Origin: Phocaeicola faecalis
Lineage (GTDB): Bacteria; Bacteroidota; Bacteroidia; Bacteroidales; Bacteroidaceae
Reading direction: 5' to 3'
DNA: 64,000 nt
Assembly (NCBI RefSeq): GCF_021730445.1
Contig: NZ_JADNRM010000001.1
Coordinates: 209,848 to 273,847 of the forward strand
Below, in pieces: positions 34,968 to 44,102 of the stretch. A program made the translations under genes and the position numbers. Position 1 is the first letter of the stretch. Each line of letters opens with the position of its first letter. The notes below the pieces were generated by a model. That model had not been told where the DNA came from. It worked only from the letters and a program-made list of their open reading frames with translations, and did not search any database.

Positions 34968-36230
34968 ATGAAATTTTCAGAACTAAATTTAGAAGAGAGT
35001 GTGCTCCAGGCATTGGAAGCCATGAGATTTGAAGAGTGTACTCCCGTACAAGAACATACTATTCCTATCATCCTTGAAGGAAAGGACTTGATAGGAGTCG
35101 CACAAACAGGTACCGGTAAAACAGCAGCGTATCTCCTCCCCATCTTAAATCAATTAAGCAAGGGAGGTTATCCCGAAGATGCCATCAATTGTATCATCAT
35201 GGCACCGACCCGCGAACTGGCACAGCAGATAGACCAGCAAATGGAAGGTTTCTCCTATTTTATGCCGGCATCCAGCGTAGCTGTATACGGTGGAAACGAC
35301 GGAGTGCGTTTTGAACAAGAGAAAAAGGGACTGACCTTGGGAGCAGAAGTAGTCATTGCCACCCCCGGCCGCTTAATCAGCCATCTTAGTTTAGGATATG
35401 TAGACCTTTCCAAAGTGTCTTTTTTCATCTTGGATGAGGCAGATCGTATGTTGGATATGGGGTTTGCAGACGACATCATGCAAATAGTAAAATATCTCCC
35501 TAAGGAACGCCAAACAATCATGTTCTCTGCCACAATGCCTGCCAAGATACAGCAGTTGGCCAAAACTATCCTGAGAAATCCGGAAGAGATTAAATTGGCA
35601 GTATCCAAACCGGCTGAAAAGATTATCCAAACAGCCTATATCTGTTATGAAAATCAAAAGCTGGGCATTATACAGTCATTATTTCAAGACCAGACGCCTG
35701 AACGCGTGATTATCTTCGCATCATCCAAAATGAAAGTAAAAGAGGTTACTCAAGCTTTCCGTCGCATGAAACTTAACGTCGGCGAAATGCACTCTGACTT
35801 GGAACAGGCACAGCGCGACCAGATTATGCATGACTTCAAGAGTGGAAAGATAAATATCCTGATTGCAACCGATATTGTTTCACGAGGCATTGACATTGAT
35901 GACATACGCCTGGTTATTAATTATGATGTGCCGCACGACAGTGAGGATTATGTGCACCGCATCGGCCGTACAGCCCGCGCAAACAACGATGGGTGCGCTA
36001 TAACCTTTGTCAGCGAAAAAGAACAGACACAATTTAAGTCCATCGAAAACTTTATAGGTAAGGACATTTACAAAATACCTGTACCGGAGGAATTAGGCAC
36101 AGCGCCCGAATACAATCCACGCAGTAATAATAATGGTGGAAAAAGAAAAGGAAACTTTAAAGGGAAAAGAAACAGTGCCACACGCAAACCCGGAAACGGC
36201 AATAACGGTAAAAAGCAGCAGAAATCATAA
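34968..36230 (+). CDS. DEAD-box ATP-dependent RNA helicase, RhlE-like
   Basis: The 420-residue helicase has the Q motif (F-x17-Q near 4-28), Walker A AQTGTGKT (45-52), PTRELAQQ (80-87), DEAD at 156-159, SAT, ARGxD-type SRGIDIDD and HRIGRTAR. The last ~45 residues are basic and rich in Gly, Asn and Lys, a typical RNA-binding tail. It unwinds RNA in ribosome assembly or mRNA decay. Its nearest family is RhlE by the short linker and tail; the exact paralogue cannot be told. A large hairpin follows the stop. Confidence 0.93.
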   Translation: MKFSELNLEESVLQALEAMRFEECTPVQEHTIPIILEGKDLIGVAQTGTGKTAAYLLPILNQLSKGGYPEDAINCIIMAPTRELAQQIDQQMEGFSYFMPASSVAVYGGNDGVRFEQEKKGLTLGAEVVIATPGRLISHLSLGYVDLSKVSFFILDEADRMLDMGFADDIMQIVKYLPKERQTIMFSATMPAKIQQLAKTILRNPEEIKLAVSKPAEKIIQTAYICYENQKLGIIQSLFQDQTPERVIIFASSKMKVKEVTQAFRRMKLNVGEMHSDLEQAQRDQIMHDFKSGKINILIATDIVSRGIDIDDIRLVINYDVPHDSEDYVHRIGRTARANNDGCAITFVSEKEQTQFKSIENFIGKDIYKIPVPEELGTAPEYNPRSNNNGGKRKGNFKGKRNSATRKPGNGNNGKKQQKS

Positions 36231-36268
36231 AACCTGTGAGTTTACAGCCTCTCCATATTATAGGAGAT

Positions 36269-36354
36269 GTGTCAAAACTCCCCTTTTATCAAAATCACCC
36301 TCGCCACAGGTAGCTGTAGCGAGGGTGACTTTTAGTTTATGAGAGTTTCGACAC
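36269..36354. repeat. Nested hairpin element, copy 1 (probable bidirectional terminator)
   Basis: The core CACCCTCGC (36296-36304) pairs with GCGAGGGTG (36319-36327), with inner ACAG/CTGT around a 4-base loop. An outer arm, GTGTCAAAACTC (36269-36280), pairs with GAGTTTCGACAC (36343-36354) with one mismatch. The core recurs in inverted orientation at the right edge of the window. It lies between convergent genes and is followed by T-rich DNA on both strands. Confidence 0.8.
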
Positions 36355-36374
36355 ACCCTCACTCTTTTCTTTAT

Positions 36375-37163
36375 TCAACGAGCCAATTCATAGGATAGTT
36401 TACCATTCGTATCTATCGCAATATTGACCACATAACAAGAAGCACCGTCCGGTATGCAAACAGTGGCCTGATAATGATAGCCTTTTGCATCAACTCCCAT
36501 AAAATCCATATCCGAAAGAATGGCCCACTGCAAGAAATCATCGGGTATGACATCCTTGAACATCTGCCTCGTAATATCCTTCGCAAACAGACTTCGTTTA
36601 CCTTCGTATACACAAATATGGATGATATTGTCATAATATACATTATCCACACTCAAGCCCTCTTCCGAGACTCCCGGACGCATCACTTTTATTTTAGACG
36701 GATTGATATAGACATAACCACGATAACGCGTATTGTTATACATCACCACCGAATCTTTCTTGATAACTTCCGTATACACAGGAACTTCTTGCTCATGAAC
36801 AAAAGATAAAGAATCAGCATCGTTCTCTGCCCTGTGCAAGCGAATGACATCCCCTACCAGTGAATGAAACCAAAAAATATATTCTCCCTGTTTCTCTATC
36901 TTATAATTATTGACCTGTGCTCCATAAGTAGTCAACGTATCGCCTGTAATTTTAAAGGCGACTGGAGCAACAGCAGCATCAGCATAATAAATAGTATCGC
37001 CTGCAACCTTTAGCACAGCGGTTTCCGTATTGTCGTCCAGCCAAATGCCTTGCAACTTTTCTTTCGCCTCTCTATCCTCTTCTTGCAAAGCCTCCTTTTT
37101 CAGATTAGCTCCGCAAGAAGAAAATATCGCAGCCAAAACGACAATCAAATATGATTTATACAT
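36375..37163 (-). CDS. Lipoprotein of unknown function
   Basis: The 262-residue protein has a lipoprotein signal (FSS-C, Cys17) and a predicted beta-rich body with no catalytic motif. It resembles DUF4738-type Bacteroides lipoproteins, from memory only. It lies 11 bp after the UDP-glucose dehydrogenase gene on the same strand, so both are probably transcribed together. Whether it has a role in envelope polysaccharide is not shown by the sequence. Confidence 0.7.
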   Translation of the reverse strand: MYKSYLIVVLAAIFSSCGANLKKEALQEEDREAKEKLQGIWLDDNTETAVLKVAGDTIYYADAAVAPVAFKITGDTLTTYGAQVNNYKIEKQGEYIFWFHSLVGDVIRLHRAENDADSLSFVHEQEVPVYTEVIKKDSVVMYNNTRYRGYVYINPSKIKVMRPGVSEEGLSVDNVYYDNIIHICVYEGKRSLFAKDITRQMFKDVIPDDFLQWAILSDMDFMGVDAKGYHYQATVCIPDGASCYVVNIAIDTNGKLSYELAR

Positions 37164-37174
37164 CTTTAATGTGA

Positions 37175-38488
37175 TTATTTGCCTATGCAGTGATAAACAA
37201 ACCCTAAATCCTGAAGTTCTTTTGCGTCATAAATGTTACGCCCATCCAAGACTACAGCCTGTTTCATTGTTTTCTTAACAACTCCCCATGCCGGTAAACG
37301 GAATTCTTTCCATTCTGTCACCAACATCAATGCGTCAGCATCCAAAAGAGCATCATACATATCGCGAGCATAAAATATTGTATCTCCTATTCTTCTCTCT
37401 GATTCCTCCATCGCCGCAGGATCATAGGCACGGACTACACAACCGGCCTTTCTCAATTTCTCAATCAATACCAATGCAGGAGCTTCACGCATATCGTCCG
37501 TGCCGGGCTTGAATGCCAATCCCCACAGGGCTATGGTCTTACCTTCCAAATCACCATTGAACACCTTTTCCAATTTCTCAAAAAGAAGACTCTTCTGGGT
37601 TTCGTTCACGTCTTCCACAGCTTTCAAGACCCGCATCGGATATCCATTCTGTTCTGCCGTCTTGATTAACGCCTTTACGTCTTTTGGAAAACAGGAACCG
37701 CCATAGCCGCATCCCGGATAAAGAAACTTACGACCAATGCGACTGTCAGAACCGATACCGTCGCGTACCATATTTACATCAGCTCCTACCAACTCACAAA
37801 GATTGGCTATGTCATTCATAAAACTGATACGAGTAGCAAGCATTGAATTGGCAGCATACTTAGTCATCTCGGCAGAAGGAATATCCATAAAAATAACACG
37901 TGAATTCAGCATCATAAAAGGCTTGTATAATTTGGTCATCAGTTTCTTTGCCCGTTCAGACTCAACACCGACCACCACACGGTCGGGACTCATAAAGTCG
38001 TCAATGGCATTGCCCTCTTTCAGAAATTCAGGGTTCGAAGCCACATCAAACTCTATGGCCACCCCTCTCTTATCCAATTCTGCCTGAATAGTGTCTTTCA
38101 CTTTATGTGCAGTTCCCACCGGCACGGTACTCTTTGTCACCACCAACGTGTATTTTTTCATATGCGCGCCAATGGTTTTGGCAACCGCCAATACGTAACT
38201 CAAATCGGCACTTCCGTCTTCATCAGGCGGTGTACCTACGGCACTGAACACGATATCTACATTATCAAGGCAATTCTCCAGTGAAGTCGTAAAATGAAGA
38301 CGGCCGGCATTGACATTGCGTTGCACCATGCCCTCCAGTCCCGGTTCATAAATGGGAATAATACCTTTCTGCAGACTCTCTATCTTCTCGGCATTTACAT
38401 CCACACAAGTTACATTCACGCCGGTTTCGGCAAAACATGTACCGGTTACTAGTCCAACGTATCCGGTTCCTACAATTGCTATATTCAT
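37175..38488 (-). CDS. ugd: UDP-glucose 6-dehydrogenase
   Basis: The 437-residue enzyme oxidises UDP-glucose to UDP-glucuronate with two NAD+. The NAD-binding motif GTGYVGLVTG is at 7-16, the catalytic Cys is C266 in GYGGSCFPKD, and the central substrate motif SNPEFLKEGNAI is present. UDP-glucuronate feeds capsule or other surface glycans; no glycosyltransferase lies nearby. It is divergent from the HU/SPOR gene with a -7 box at 38523-38530. Confidence 0.95.
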   Translation of the reverse strand: MNIAIVGTGYVGLVTGTCFAETGVNVTCVDVNAEKIESLQKGIIPIYEPGLEGMVQRNVNAGRLHFTTSLENCLDNVDIVFSAVGTPPDEDGSADLSYVLAVAKTIGAHMKKYTLVVTKSTVPVGTAHKVKDTIQAELDKRGVAIEFDVASNPEFLKEGNAIDDFMSPDRVVVGVESERAKKLMTKLYKPFMMLNSRVIFMDIPSAEMTKYAANSMLATRISFMNDIANLCELVGADVNMVRDGIGSDSRIGRKFLYPGCGYGGSCFPKDVKALIKTAEQNGYPMRVLKAVEDVNETQKSLLFEKLEKVFNGDLEGKTIALWGLAFKPGTDDMREAPALVLIEKLRKAGCVVRAYDPAAMEESERRIGDTIFYARDMYDALLDADALMLVTEWKEFRLPAWGVVKKTMKQAVVLDGRNIYDAKELQDLGFVYHCIGK

Positions 38489-38522
38489 TTTATTATTAGT
38501 TACTCTAACTTTTTATACGCTG

Positions 38523-38530
38523 CAAAATTA
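38523..38530 (-). promoter_or_regulatory. -7 box of ugd
   Basis: TAATTTTG read leftward, about 35 bases before the ugd start. Confidence 0.5.
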
Positions 38531-38570
38531 CAATAAAAATATGTGGCAAGGACATTTTCCTTCATAAAAG

Positions 38571-38603
38571 TTGCGCTGAAATGGAATAAAAATGCTATTT
38601 TTG
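38571..38603 (+). promoter_or_regulatory. Promoter placing the HU/SPOR transcript start at its ATG
   Basis: TTG at 38571-38573 and TATTTTTG at 38596-38603 form a -33/-7 pair with 22 bp between. The start codon is at 38608, so initiation 4-6 bases past the -7 box would give a leaderless mRNA. Confidence 0.55.
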
Positions 38604-38607
38604 CAGT

Positions 38608-39762
38608 ATGATTGAATTGGCTAGACATATAGAAATTCTGTTACTGGAAAATGATTGCGTCATTGTTCCTGAACTAGGTGGGTTTATAGCTCATTATCAA
38701 CCAGCGTATTACGCTGAATCCGATAACCTCTATTTCCCTCCTATGCGTACCATTGGCTTCAATCCTCAGTTGACAATGAATGACGGACTGTTGGTACAGT
38801 CATACATGCAAGTCCATCATACAGACTTTCCGGATGCAACACGGATGATTGAAAAAGAGGTGGAAGAACTAAAAGATACTTTATATAAAGACGGATATGT
38901 CCAATTATATGGCATAGGTGATTTGCATTACACTATTCATAATTCTTACGAATTCCGCCCCAATGAAGAGGGTATCCTTTCTCCCCATTTATATGGTTTC
39001 AGTTCTTTATCTATCAGTCCCTTAGCCGAAAAAAGTTCAATTACTTCTTCAACCAAGGAGTTGGTATTAAAGCCCCAAAAGGAAAGAGCCGCCATCCGTT
39101 TCAACCGTCGCTGGTTGGGCAACGCAGTGGCAATTGCCGCAGCTGTTATCCTGTTCTTTTTCCTTTCGGTACCTGTAGAAAACACCTATGTGGATAAAGG
39201 CAATTACGCCTCTTTGGGAACAGACGGATTATTTGAGGCTATCCGTTCACAGTCGCTGGCAACCACTTTGGTTGTACCGCAGCAGCCACAGACAGTTCAG
39301 GCCAAGAAGACATCGGGTACTCCGCAACAGCAAGTGGGGCACAAAAGTCTAAAACCTGTAGTCGTCAAAGTGGAAAAGGTCGGTTCGCCAAAAACAGAGA
39401 CTCCCAAACAAGATACAGGTAAAGAAGCCCCGAAAACGGAAAAGCCTGTTGCCGGCAAGACAACTCCTGCAACGGTAACTGCATCCCCCGCTTCTGCTCC
39501 GGCACAAAATAAAGCCGAAGCCGCTACAGCAAAACCAAAATACTTTATTATAGTATCCAGTCTGGCGACAGCCGCCGATGCACAGCAAACATTAAAGGAA
39601 TATAAGCAAAAAGGCTTTAAGGAAGCGAACATCATCGAAGGAAGCGGACGTTACCGCCTTGCCCTCTGCGGGTTTGCCGACAAAAATACTGCTTATAAGA
39701 AAATGAATGAGTTAAAAAAAGACGAAGCATTCAAGAATGCATGGTTACTGAACTCTAAATAA
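38608..39762 (+). CDS. HU-CCDC81 and SPOR domain protein
   Basis: The 384-residue protein has N-terminal HU-like CCDC81 domains (IELARHIEILLLENDCVIVP and following, about 1-140). A single membrane helix (about 172-190) and a Pro/Lys/Thr/Ala-rich periplasmic linker (about 235-305) follow. A C-terminal SPOR domain (about 310-383) is of the kind that binds denuded septal peptidoglycan. A DNA-binding-like domain on the cytoplasmic side tied to a septal peptidoglycan binder suggests a role at division, but this is inference. It leads a run of tightly spaced genes (FHA, cobU, cobT, cobS, cobC). Confidence 0.85.
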   Translation: MIELARHIEILLLENDCVIVPELGGFIAHYQPAYYAESDNLYFPPMRTIGFNPQLTMNDGLLVQSYMQVHHTDFPDATRMIEKEVEELKDTLYKDGYVQLYGIGDLHYTIHNSYEFRPNEEGILSPHLYGFSSLSISPLAEKSSITSSTKELVLKPQKERAAIRFNRRWLGNAVAIAAAVILFFFLSVPVENTYVDKGNYASLGTDGLFEAIRSQSLATTLVVPQQPQTVQAKKTSGTPQQQVGHKSLKPVVVKVEKVGSPKTETPKQDTGKEAPKTEKPVAGKTTPATVTASPASAPAQNKAEAATAKPKYFIIVSSLATAADAQQTLKEYKQKGFKEANIIEGSGRYRLALCGFADKNTAYKKMNELKKDEAFKNAWLLNSK

Positions 39763-39776
39763 ACAGATTATCTCCC

Positions 39777-40301
39777 ATGAAAAGAGTCTTGTGTCCTAAA
39801 TGTGACAACTATATAACTTTTGACGAAACAAAATATACGGAAGGACAGTCTTTGGTCTTTATATGTGAACACTGCAAAAAGCAATTCAGTATCCGTATCG
39901 GAAAGTCAAAATTAAAAGCGACCCGCAAAGAAGAAGTTCTTGACGAACAAGCCAACAACGAAGACTTCGGAAGCATTGTGGTGGTGGAAAATGTATTTGG
40001 CTATAAACAGGTATTGCCTTTAAAAGAAGGAGACAACCTGATTGGACGTCGCAGTAAAGGTACCGATGTAGATATTTCCATTGAAACATCCGACCCAAGT
40101 ATGGATCGTCGCCATTGCATAGTCAATGTAAAACGAAACAAACAGGGAGACCTCATATATACCCTGCGGGACAATCAGAGCATCACCGGAACATTTCTAT
40201 TAAATGATATATTGGGAGACAAAGACCGGGTCAGAATAGAAGAAGGCGCCATCATCACTATAGGTGCCACCACTCTTATTCTGCGAGCAGCAGAAAAATA
40301 A
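39777..40301 (+). CDS. Zinc-ribbon and FHA domain protein
   Basis: The 174-residue protein has an N-terminal zinc ribbon with C6/C9 and C30/C33, then an FHA domain (about 70-172) carrying GRRS, SxxxxRRHC as DPSMDRRHC, and a TFLLND turn. FHA domains bind phosphothreonine peptides. No Ser/Thr kinase is nearby. It lies 14 bp after the HU/SPOR gene and 5 bp before cobU, so it is probably in the operon, though its link to cobalamin is unclear. Confidence 0.85.
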   Translation: MKRVLCPKCDNYITFDETKYTEGQSLVFICEHCKKQFSIRIGKSKLKATRKEEVLDEQANNEDFGSIVVVENVFGYKQVLPLKEGDNLIGRRSKGTDVDISIETSDPSMDRRHCIVNVKRNKQGDLIYTLRDNQSITGTFLLNDILGDKDRVRIEEGAIITIGATTLILRAAEK

Positions 40302-40306
40302 AAGTT

Positions 40307-40819
40307 ATGAAACGTGTTATACTCATCACAGGCGGCCAACGGTCGGGCAAAAGTTCTTATGCAGAAAAATTAGCCCTCAGTTTGTCGCCCAATCCTATTT
40401 ATATGGCAACTTCCCGCATTTGGGATGAAGAGTTCCGCCAACGGGTCATCAAGCATCAGGAACGCCGGGGGCCGGAATGGACAAACATAGAAGAAGAAAA
40501 GAAATTGAGTCGTCATCAGGTAAACGGACGAGTGGTACTGATAGACTGCGTGACTTTATGGGCCACAAATTACTTTTTCGACCTGGATTCTGACGTGAAT
40601 CTGTCATTGCAAGCTCTGAAACAAGAGTTCAATGCCTTCACTGCACAAGATGCCACTTTTATTTTTGTAACAAACGAAATAGGTTCAGGGGCTGTTTCCG
40701 ACAATCCCATCCAACGCCGTTTTACGGATTTGCAAGGTTGGATGAATCAATATATTGCCTCCCAAGCCCATCAAGTATACTTAATGGTATCGGGTATTCC
40801 TGTATTAATAAAACAATAA
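40307..40819 (+). CDS. cobU: Adenosylcobinamide kinase / guanylyltransferase
   Basis: The 170-residue bifunctional enzyme phosphorylates adenosylcobinamide and transfers GMP to give AdoCbi-GDP. The P-loop GGQRSGKS is at 9-16; an HQERR segment near 45 holds the His expected to carry GMP, and [10 protein letters not shown] is conserved in CobU. It is slightly shorter than the ~180-residue enterobacterial enzyme. It is followed after 4 bp by cobT. Confidence 0.93.
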   Translation: MKRVILITGGQRSGKSSYAEKLALSLSPNPIYMATSRIWDEEFRQRVIKHQERRGPEWTNIEEEKKLSRHQVNGRVVLIDCVTLWATNYFFDLDSDVNLSLQALKQEFNAFTAQDATFIFVTNEIGSGAVSDNPIQRRFTDLQGWMNQYIASQAHQVYLMVSGIPVLIKQ

Positions 40820-40823
40820 GACC

Positions 40824-41861
40824 ATGAAAACTTTCCATATCGAACTTCCTGACCGGCAAATACAGGAAGCACTGATAGACAAAATCAATAACCTGACCAA
40901 ACCAAAAGGTTCTTTAGGCGTACTGGAAGAGCTGGCATTACAAATCGGGCTCATCCAACAGACGCTCTCTCCCACTCTATGCCATCCCCACAACATCCTG
41001 TTCGCTGCCGACCACGGCATCGTGGAAGAAGGAGTCAGCAAATCACCCAAAGAGATTACCTGGCAACAATTGAGTAACTTCCTCCATGGTGGTGCCGGAG
41101 TTAATTTTCTCTGCCGGCAACATGGGTTCAAACTTGTACTGGTAGATGCCGGGGTCGACTATAATCTTCCTTACGAAAAGGGAATTATCAACTGCAGTGT
41201 AGGCCGCGGTACCCGAAGTTTTCTCCATGGTCCGGCCATGAGTCATGAGGAGATGGAGCTATGCTTGGAACGTGGTGCACAGATGGTAGACAGCGTATAT
41301 GCCGACGGTTGTAACGTAATCAGTTTCGGAGAAATGGGAATAGGCAATACATCTCCCTCTTCCATTTGGATGCATTTATTTACAGGCATCGCTTTAGAGC
41401 AATGCGTGGGAGCCGGTAGCGGTTTGGATTCGGAAGGTATCCGTCATAAATACAATGTATTGAAACAGGCAGTCGACAACTACCAAGGCGACGGATCGGC
41501 AAGAGACAAGATTGCCTGGTTTGGAGGTTACGAGATGGTAATGGCTATCGGCGGTATGCTGCGGGCTGCCGAACTGAAGATGCTGATATTGGTCGACGGC
41601 TTTATCATGACCAACTGCATCCTTGCCGCTTCCCGGCTCTACCCGGAAGTCTTGCCATACGCCATCTTCGGTCATCAAGGAGACGAAATAGGACACAAAC
41701 TGGTACTTGACGCTCTAAACGCACGCCCCTTATTGAATTTGGGACTCCGGCTAGGCGAAGGAACCGGTGCTATCTGTGCCTATCCCATCATTGTCTCTGC
41801 CGTAACCATGATGAATGAGATGGATAACTTTGCCCATGCATCCATCACAAAATACTTTTAA
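40824..41861 (+). CDS. cobT: Nicotinate-nucleotide:dimethylbenzimidazole phosphoribosyltransferase
   Basis: The 345-residue enzyme makes alpha-ribazole phosphate from the lower-ligand base and nicotinate mononucleotide. Motifs KPKGSLG (near 29), [18 protein letters not shown] and the general-base Glu312 in [10 protein letters not shown] are visible. The base used (dimethylbenzimidazole or another) cannot be told. It is followed after 2 bp by cobS. Confidence 0.95.
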   Translation: MKTFHIELPDRQIQEALIDKINNLTKPKGSLGVLEELALQIGLIQQTLSPTLCHPHNILFAADHGIVEEGVSKSPKEITWQQLSNFLHGGAGVNFLCRQHGFKLVLVDAGVDYNLPYEKGIINCSVGRGTRSFLHGPAMSHEEMELCLERGAQMVDSVYADGCNVISFGEMGIGNTSPSSIWMHLFTGIALEQCVGAGSGLDSEGIRHKYNVLKQAVDNYQGDGSARDKIAWFGGYEMVMAIGGMLRAAELKMLILVDGFIMTNCILAASRLYPEVLPYAIFGHQGDEIGHKLVLDALNARPLLNLGLRLGEGTGAICAYPIIVSAVTMMNEMDNFAHASITKYF

Positions 41862-41863
41862 TA

Positions 41864-42613
41864 ATGAAACTGCTTGCCGCACTCATATTCTTCACCCGGC
41901 TACCTTTTTGGAGAATAGCCGAAGTTCCCGCCGCTTATTTTAAGCGTGTAGTCGATTATTGGCCTTTTGTCGGTTGGCTCACCGGAGGAATAATGGCAGG
42001 TACACTATGGCTCTCCGCCCAATTTCTTCCCATGTCCATAGCCGTTATCCTTGCTTTACTGACACGGTTGCTCATCACTGGCGCACTGCACGAAGACGGT
42101 CTGGCAGACTTTTGCGACGGCTTTGGCGGCGGAACTTCACGCGAGAAGATTCTCTCGATTATGAAAGATTCCCATATAGGAACATACGGAGTGTTAGGAC
42201 TTCTATTCTACTTCGGATTACTATGGAATCTGCTCTCCACTTTATCGCTCTCTTTGGCGTGTATGGCTGTAGCAAGCGGAGATGCATGGAGTAAGTTCTG
42301 TTCCGCACAGATAATCAACGTCTTGCCATACGCACGCAAAGAAGAAGAATCAAAAGCAAAAGTCATTTATGACCGCATGGACATCCCGACATGGATAGTG
42401 GCCTTTGTAGCCGGTGGACTTCCCATGTGTCTTTTCCTGAATATGTCCTATTGGTGGGCAGCCCTTGCACCCATTACCGTCGTTTTCCTGTTATTGCAAT
42501 TGTTGCGCAAACGCTTGCAAGGATACACAGGAGACTGCTGCGGAGCCACCTTTCTGCTGTGTGAACTCTCTTTCTATTTAATAATAAACCTAATTTATAC
42601 CAACTTATGGTAG
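41864..42613 (+). CDS. cobS: Adenosylcobinamide-GDP ribazoletransferase (cobalamin synthase)
   Basis: The 249-residue inner-membrane enzyme joins AdoCbi-GDP and alpha-ribazole (phosphate). The acidic motif EDGLADFCDGFGGG near 76-89 holds the metal-binding Asp residues. About five to seven hydrophobic helices follow. The stop overlaps the start of cobC by 7 bp. Confidence 0.94.
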   Translation: MKLLAALIFFTRLPFWRIAEVPAAYFKRVVDYWPFVGWLTGGIMAGTLWLSAQFLPMSIAVILALLTRLLITGALHEDGLADFCDGFGGGTSREKILSIMKDSHIGTYGVLGLLFYFGLLWNLLSTLSLSLACMAVASGDAWSKFCSAQIINVLPYARKEEESKAKVIYDRMDIPTWIVAFVAGGLPMCLFLNMSYWWAALAPITVVFLLLQLLRKRLQGYTGDCCGATFLLCELSFYLIINLIYTNLW

Positions 42614-43134
42614 TATATCTCATTCGCCACACTTCTGTAGACGTCCCTCAGGGAGTGTGCTACGGACAGACAGATGTCCCTTTGAAACCGACCTTTGAAG
42701 AAGAGGCTGCACAAACTTCCGCGCAACTCAAAGGTCTTCAGTTTGACAAAGTATATATGAGTCCGTTAACCCGCTGTGTACGCCTGGCCACGTTCTGCGG
42801 TTACCCGGATGCCGAGCGGGATGACCGCATCAAAGAAATCAACTTCGGTGATTGGGAGATGCAACGTTTTGAGGATATAACCGATAGCAACCTTCAGAAA
42901 TGGTATGCCGATTATCGGAATGTGAGAGCTACCAATGGAGAGTCGTTTCAAGACCAATACCAACGTGTAGCCGACTTCCTGAATGAGCTTCGCCAAAAGC
43001 CATACAAACAAGTTGCCATATTTGCTCATGGAGGCGTATTGATTAATGCCCAGATTTATGCCGGAACAGTAAAGCCCGAAGAAGCATTCAGCGCATTGAC
43101 CCCCTATGGAGGAATCATTAAGATTGAGATATAA
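42607..43134 (+). CDS. cobC: Alpha-ribazole phosphatase (histidine phosphatase family)
   Basis: The 175-residue enzyme removes the 5'-phosphate from alpha-ribazole phosphate or cobalamin phosphate. The phosphohistidine motif is LIRHTS with R7 and H8; a second conserved His lies in FAHGGVL near 140. It overlaps cobS by 7 bp and is the last gene of the rightward cobalamin operon. It converges with cbiB with a 20-bp gap. Confidence 0.9.
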   Translation: MVVYLIRHTSVDVPQGVCYGQTDVPLKPTFEEEAAQTSAQLKGLQFDKVYMSPLTRCVRLATFCGYPDAERDDRIKEINFGDWEMQRFEDITDSNLQKWYADYRNVRATNGESFQDQYQRVADFLNELRQKPYKQVAIFAHGGVLINAQIYAGTVKPEEAFSALTPYGGIIKIEI

Positions 43135-43154
43135 ATCTTCCCTGCAACTTATCT

Positions 43155-44102
43155 TTATAACGGAAGAAAAGGGTATGCTCCTATCAGACAGAGAATAACC
43201 CATATCACCATTATCCCCTCGGCAACCCGGTTTACTCGGACAGCGATACGCATATCAGACGAGTGAACCGGCCTTTCATTATTGCCTATAAATGGTTTGT
43301 AAACCATCTCACCGAAATAATGATGAGGACCACCGAAACGGCAATTCAAGATTCCGGCCAAAGCCGCCTCGGGATAACCGGAGTTAGGGCTTGCATGCTG
43401 ATTGCCGTATTTTTTCACAAACTTCAATAAAGAAAGACGCCCGGTGGAAAGTATCATCAAAACAGCCGTCAAACGAGCCGGAACATAGTTGGCAATATCA
43501 TCGATGCGGGCTGCCCACCTGCCAAACTGCAGATATCTTTCGTTCCTATATCCCACCATAGAATCCAATGTATTTATCATTTTATATGTCAACATACCGG
43601 GAACACCCAATAACAGATACCAGAACAAAGGAGCAATCACCCCATCACTCAGATTCTCTGCCAGCGTCTCTAACGCTGCCAACCTCACTTCCTGATTCGT
43701 CAGCTCGGAAGTATCCCGTCCCACAATGCGGGAAACCTGTTTTCTACCCTCTTCCAACGAACGGTCGGCAGCCATAAAAACCATGCGCACTTCATTGACC
43801 AGCGTAGTTCCTGCCAAGCAATAAAAGATAAGAACTGCCGAGGCCGCTACCCCTATCCAAAGATTCATGACATATAGTCCGTGTATCAATAATGCAGAAA
43901 CTCCATAAATGAATACAATAAGCAGAATAGCCGTCCATGCCCCTTTCTCCACCCGGTGCTCTCCTTTGTTCCACCGCTTTTCACAAAAAGAGATGAGCTT
44001 GCCAAAACCTACTATGGGATGGGGAAGGCAGGAAGGGTCACCTATCAACTTATCCAACAGCCACCCTGCCAACAGCGGTAGCATCAATATAAGTATGTCC
44101 AT
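43155..44102 (-). CDS. cbiB: Adenosylcobinamide-phosphate synthase (CbiB/CobD-type)
   Basis: The 315-residue membrane protein attaches the aminopropanol arm to adenosylcobyric acid. Motifs GDPSCLPHPIVGFG near 21-34, ENLSDGVIAPLFW and SPNSGYPEAALAG are typical of the family. Several hydrophobic helices are present, including the first ~20 residues. It is last in the leftward operon and overlaps the preceding aminotransferase gene by 19 bp. Confidence 0.93.
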   Translation of the reverse strand: MDILILMLPLLAGWLLDKLIGDPSCLPHPIVGFGKLISFCEKRWNKGEHRVEKGAWTAILLIVFIYGVSALLIHGLYVMNLWIGVAASAVLIFYCLAGTTLVNEVRMVFMAADRSLEEGRKQVSRIVGRDTSELTNQEVRLAALETLAENLSDGVIAPLFWYLLLGVPGMLTYKMINTLDSMVGYRNERYLQFGRWAARIDDIANYVPARLTAVLMILSTGRLSLLKFVKKYGNQHASPNSGYPEAALAGILNCRFGGPHHYFGEMVYKPFIGNNERPVHSSDMRIAVRVNRVAEGIMVIWVILCLIGAYPFLPL

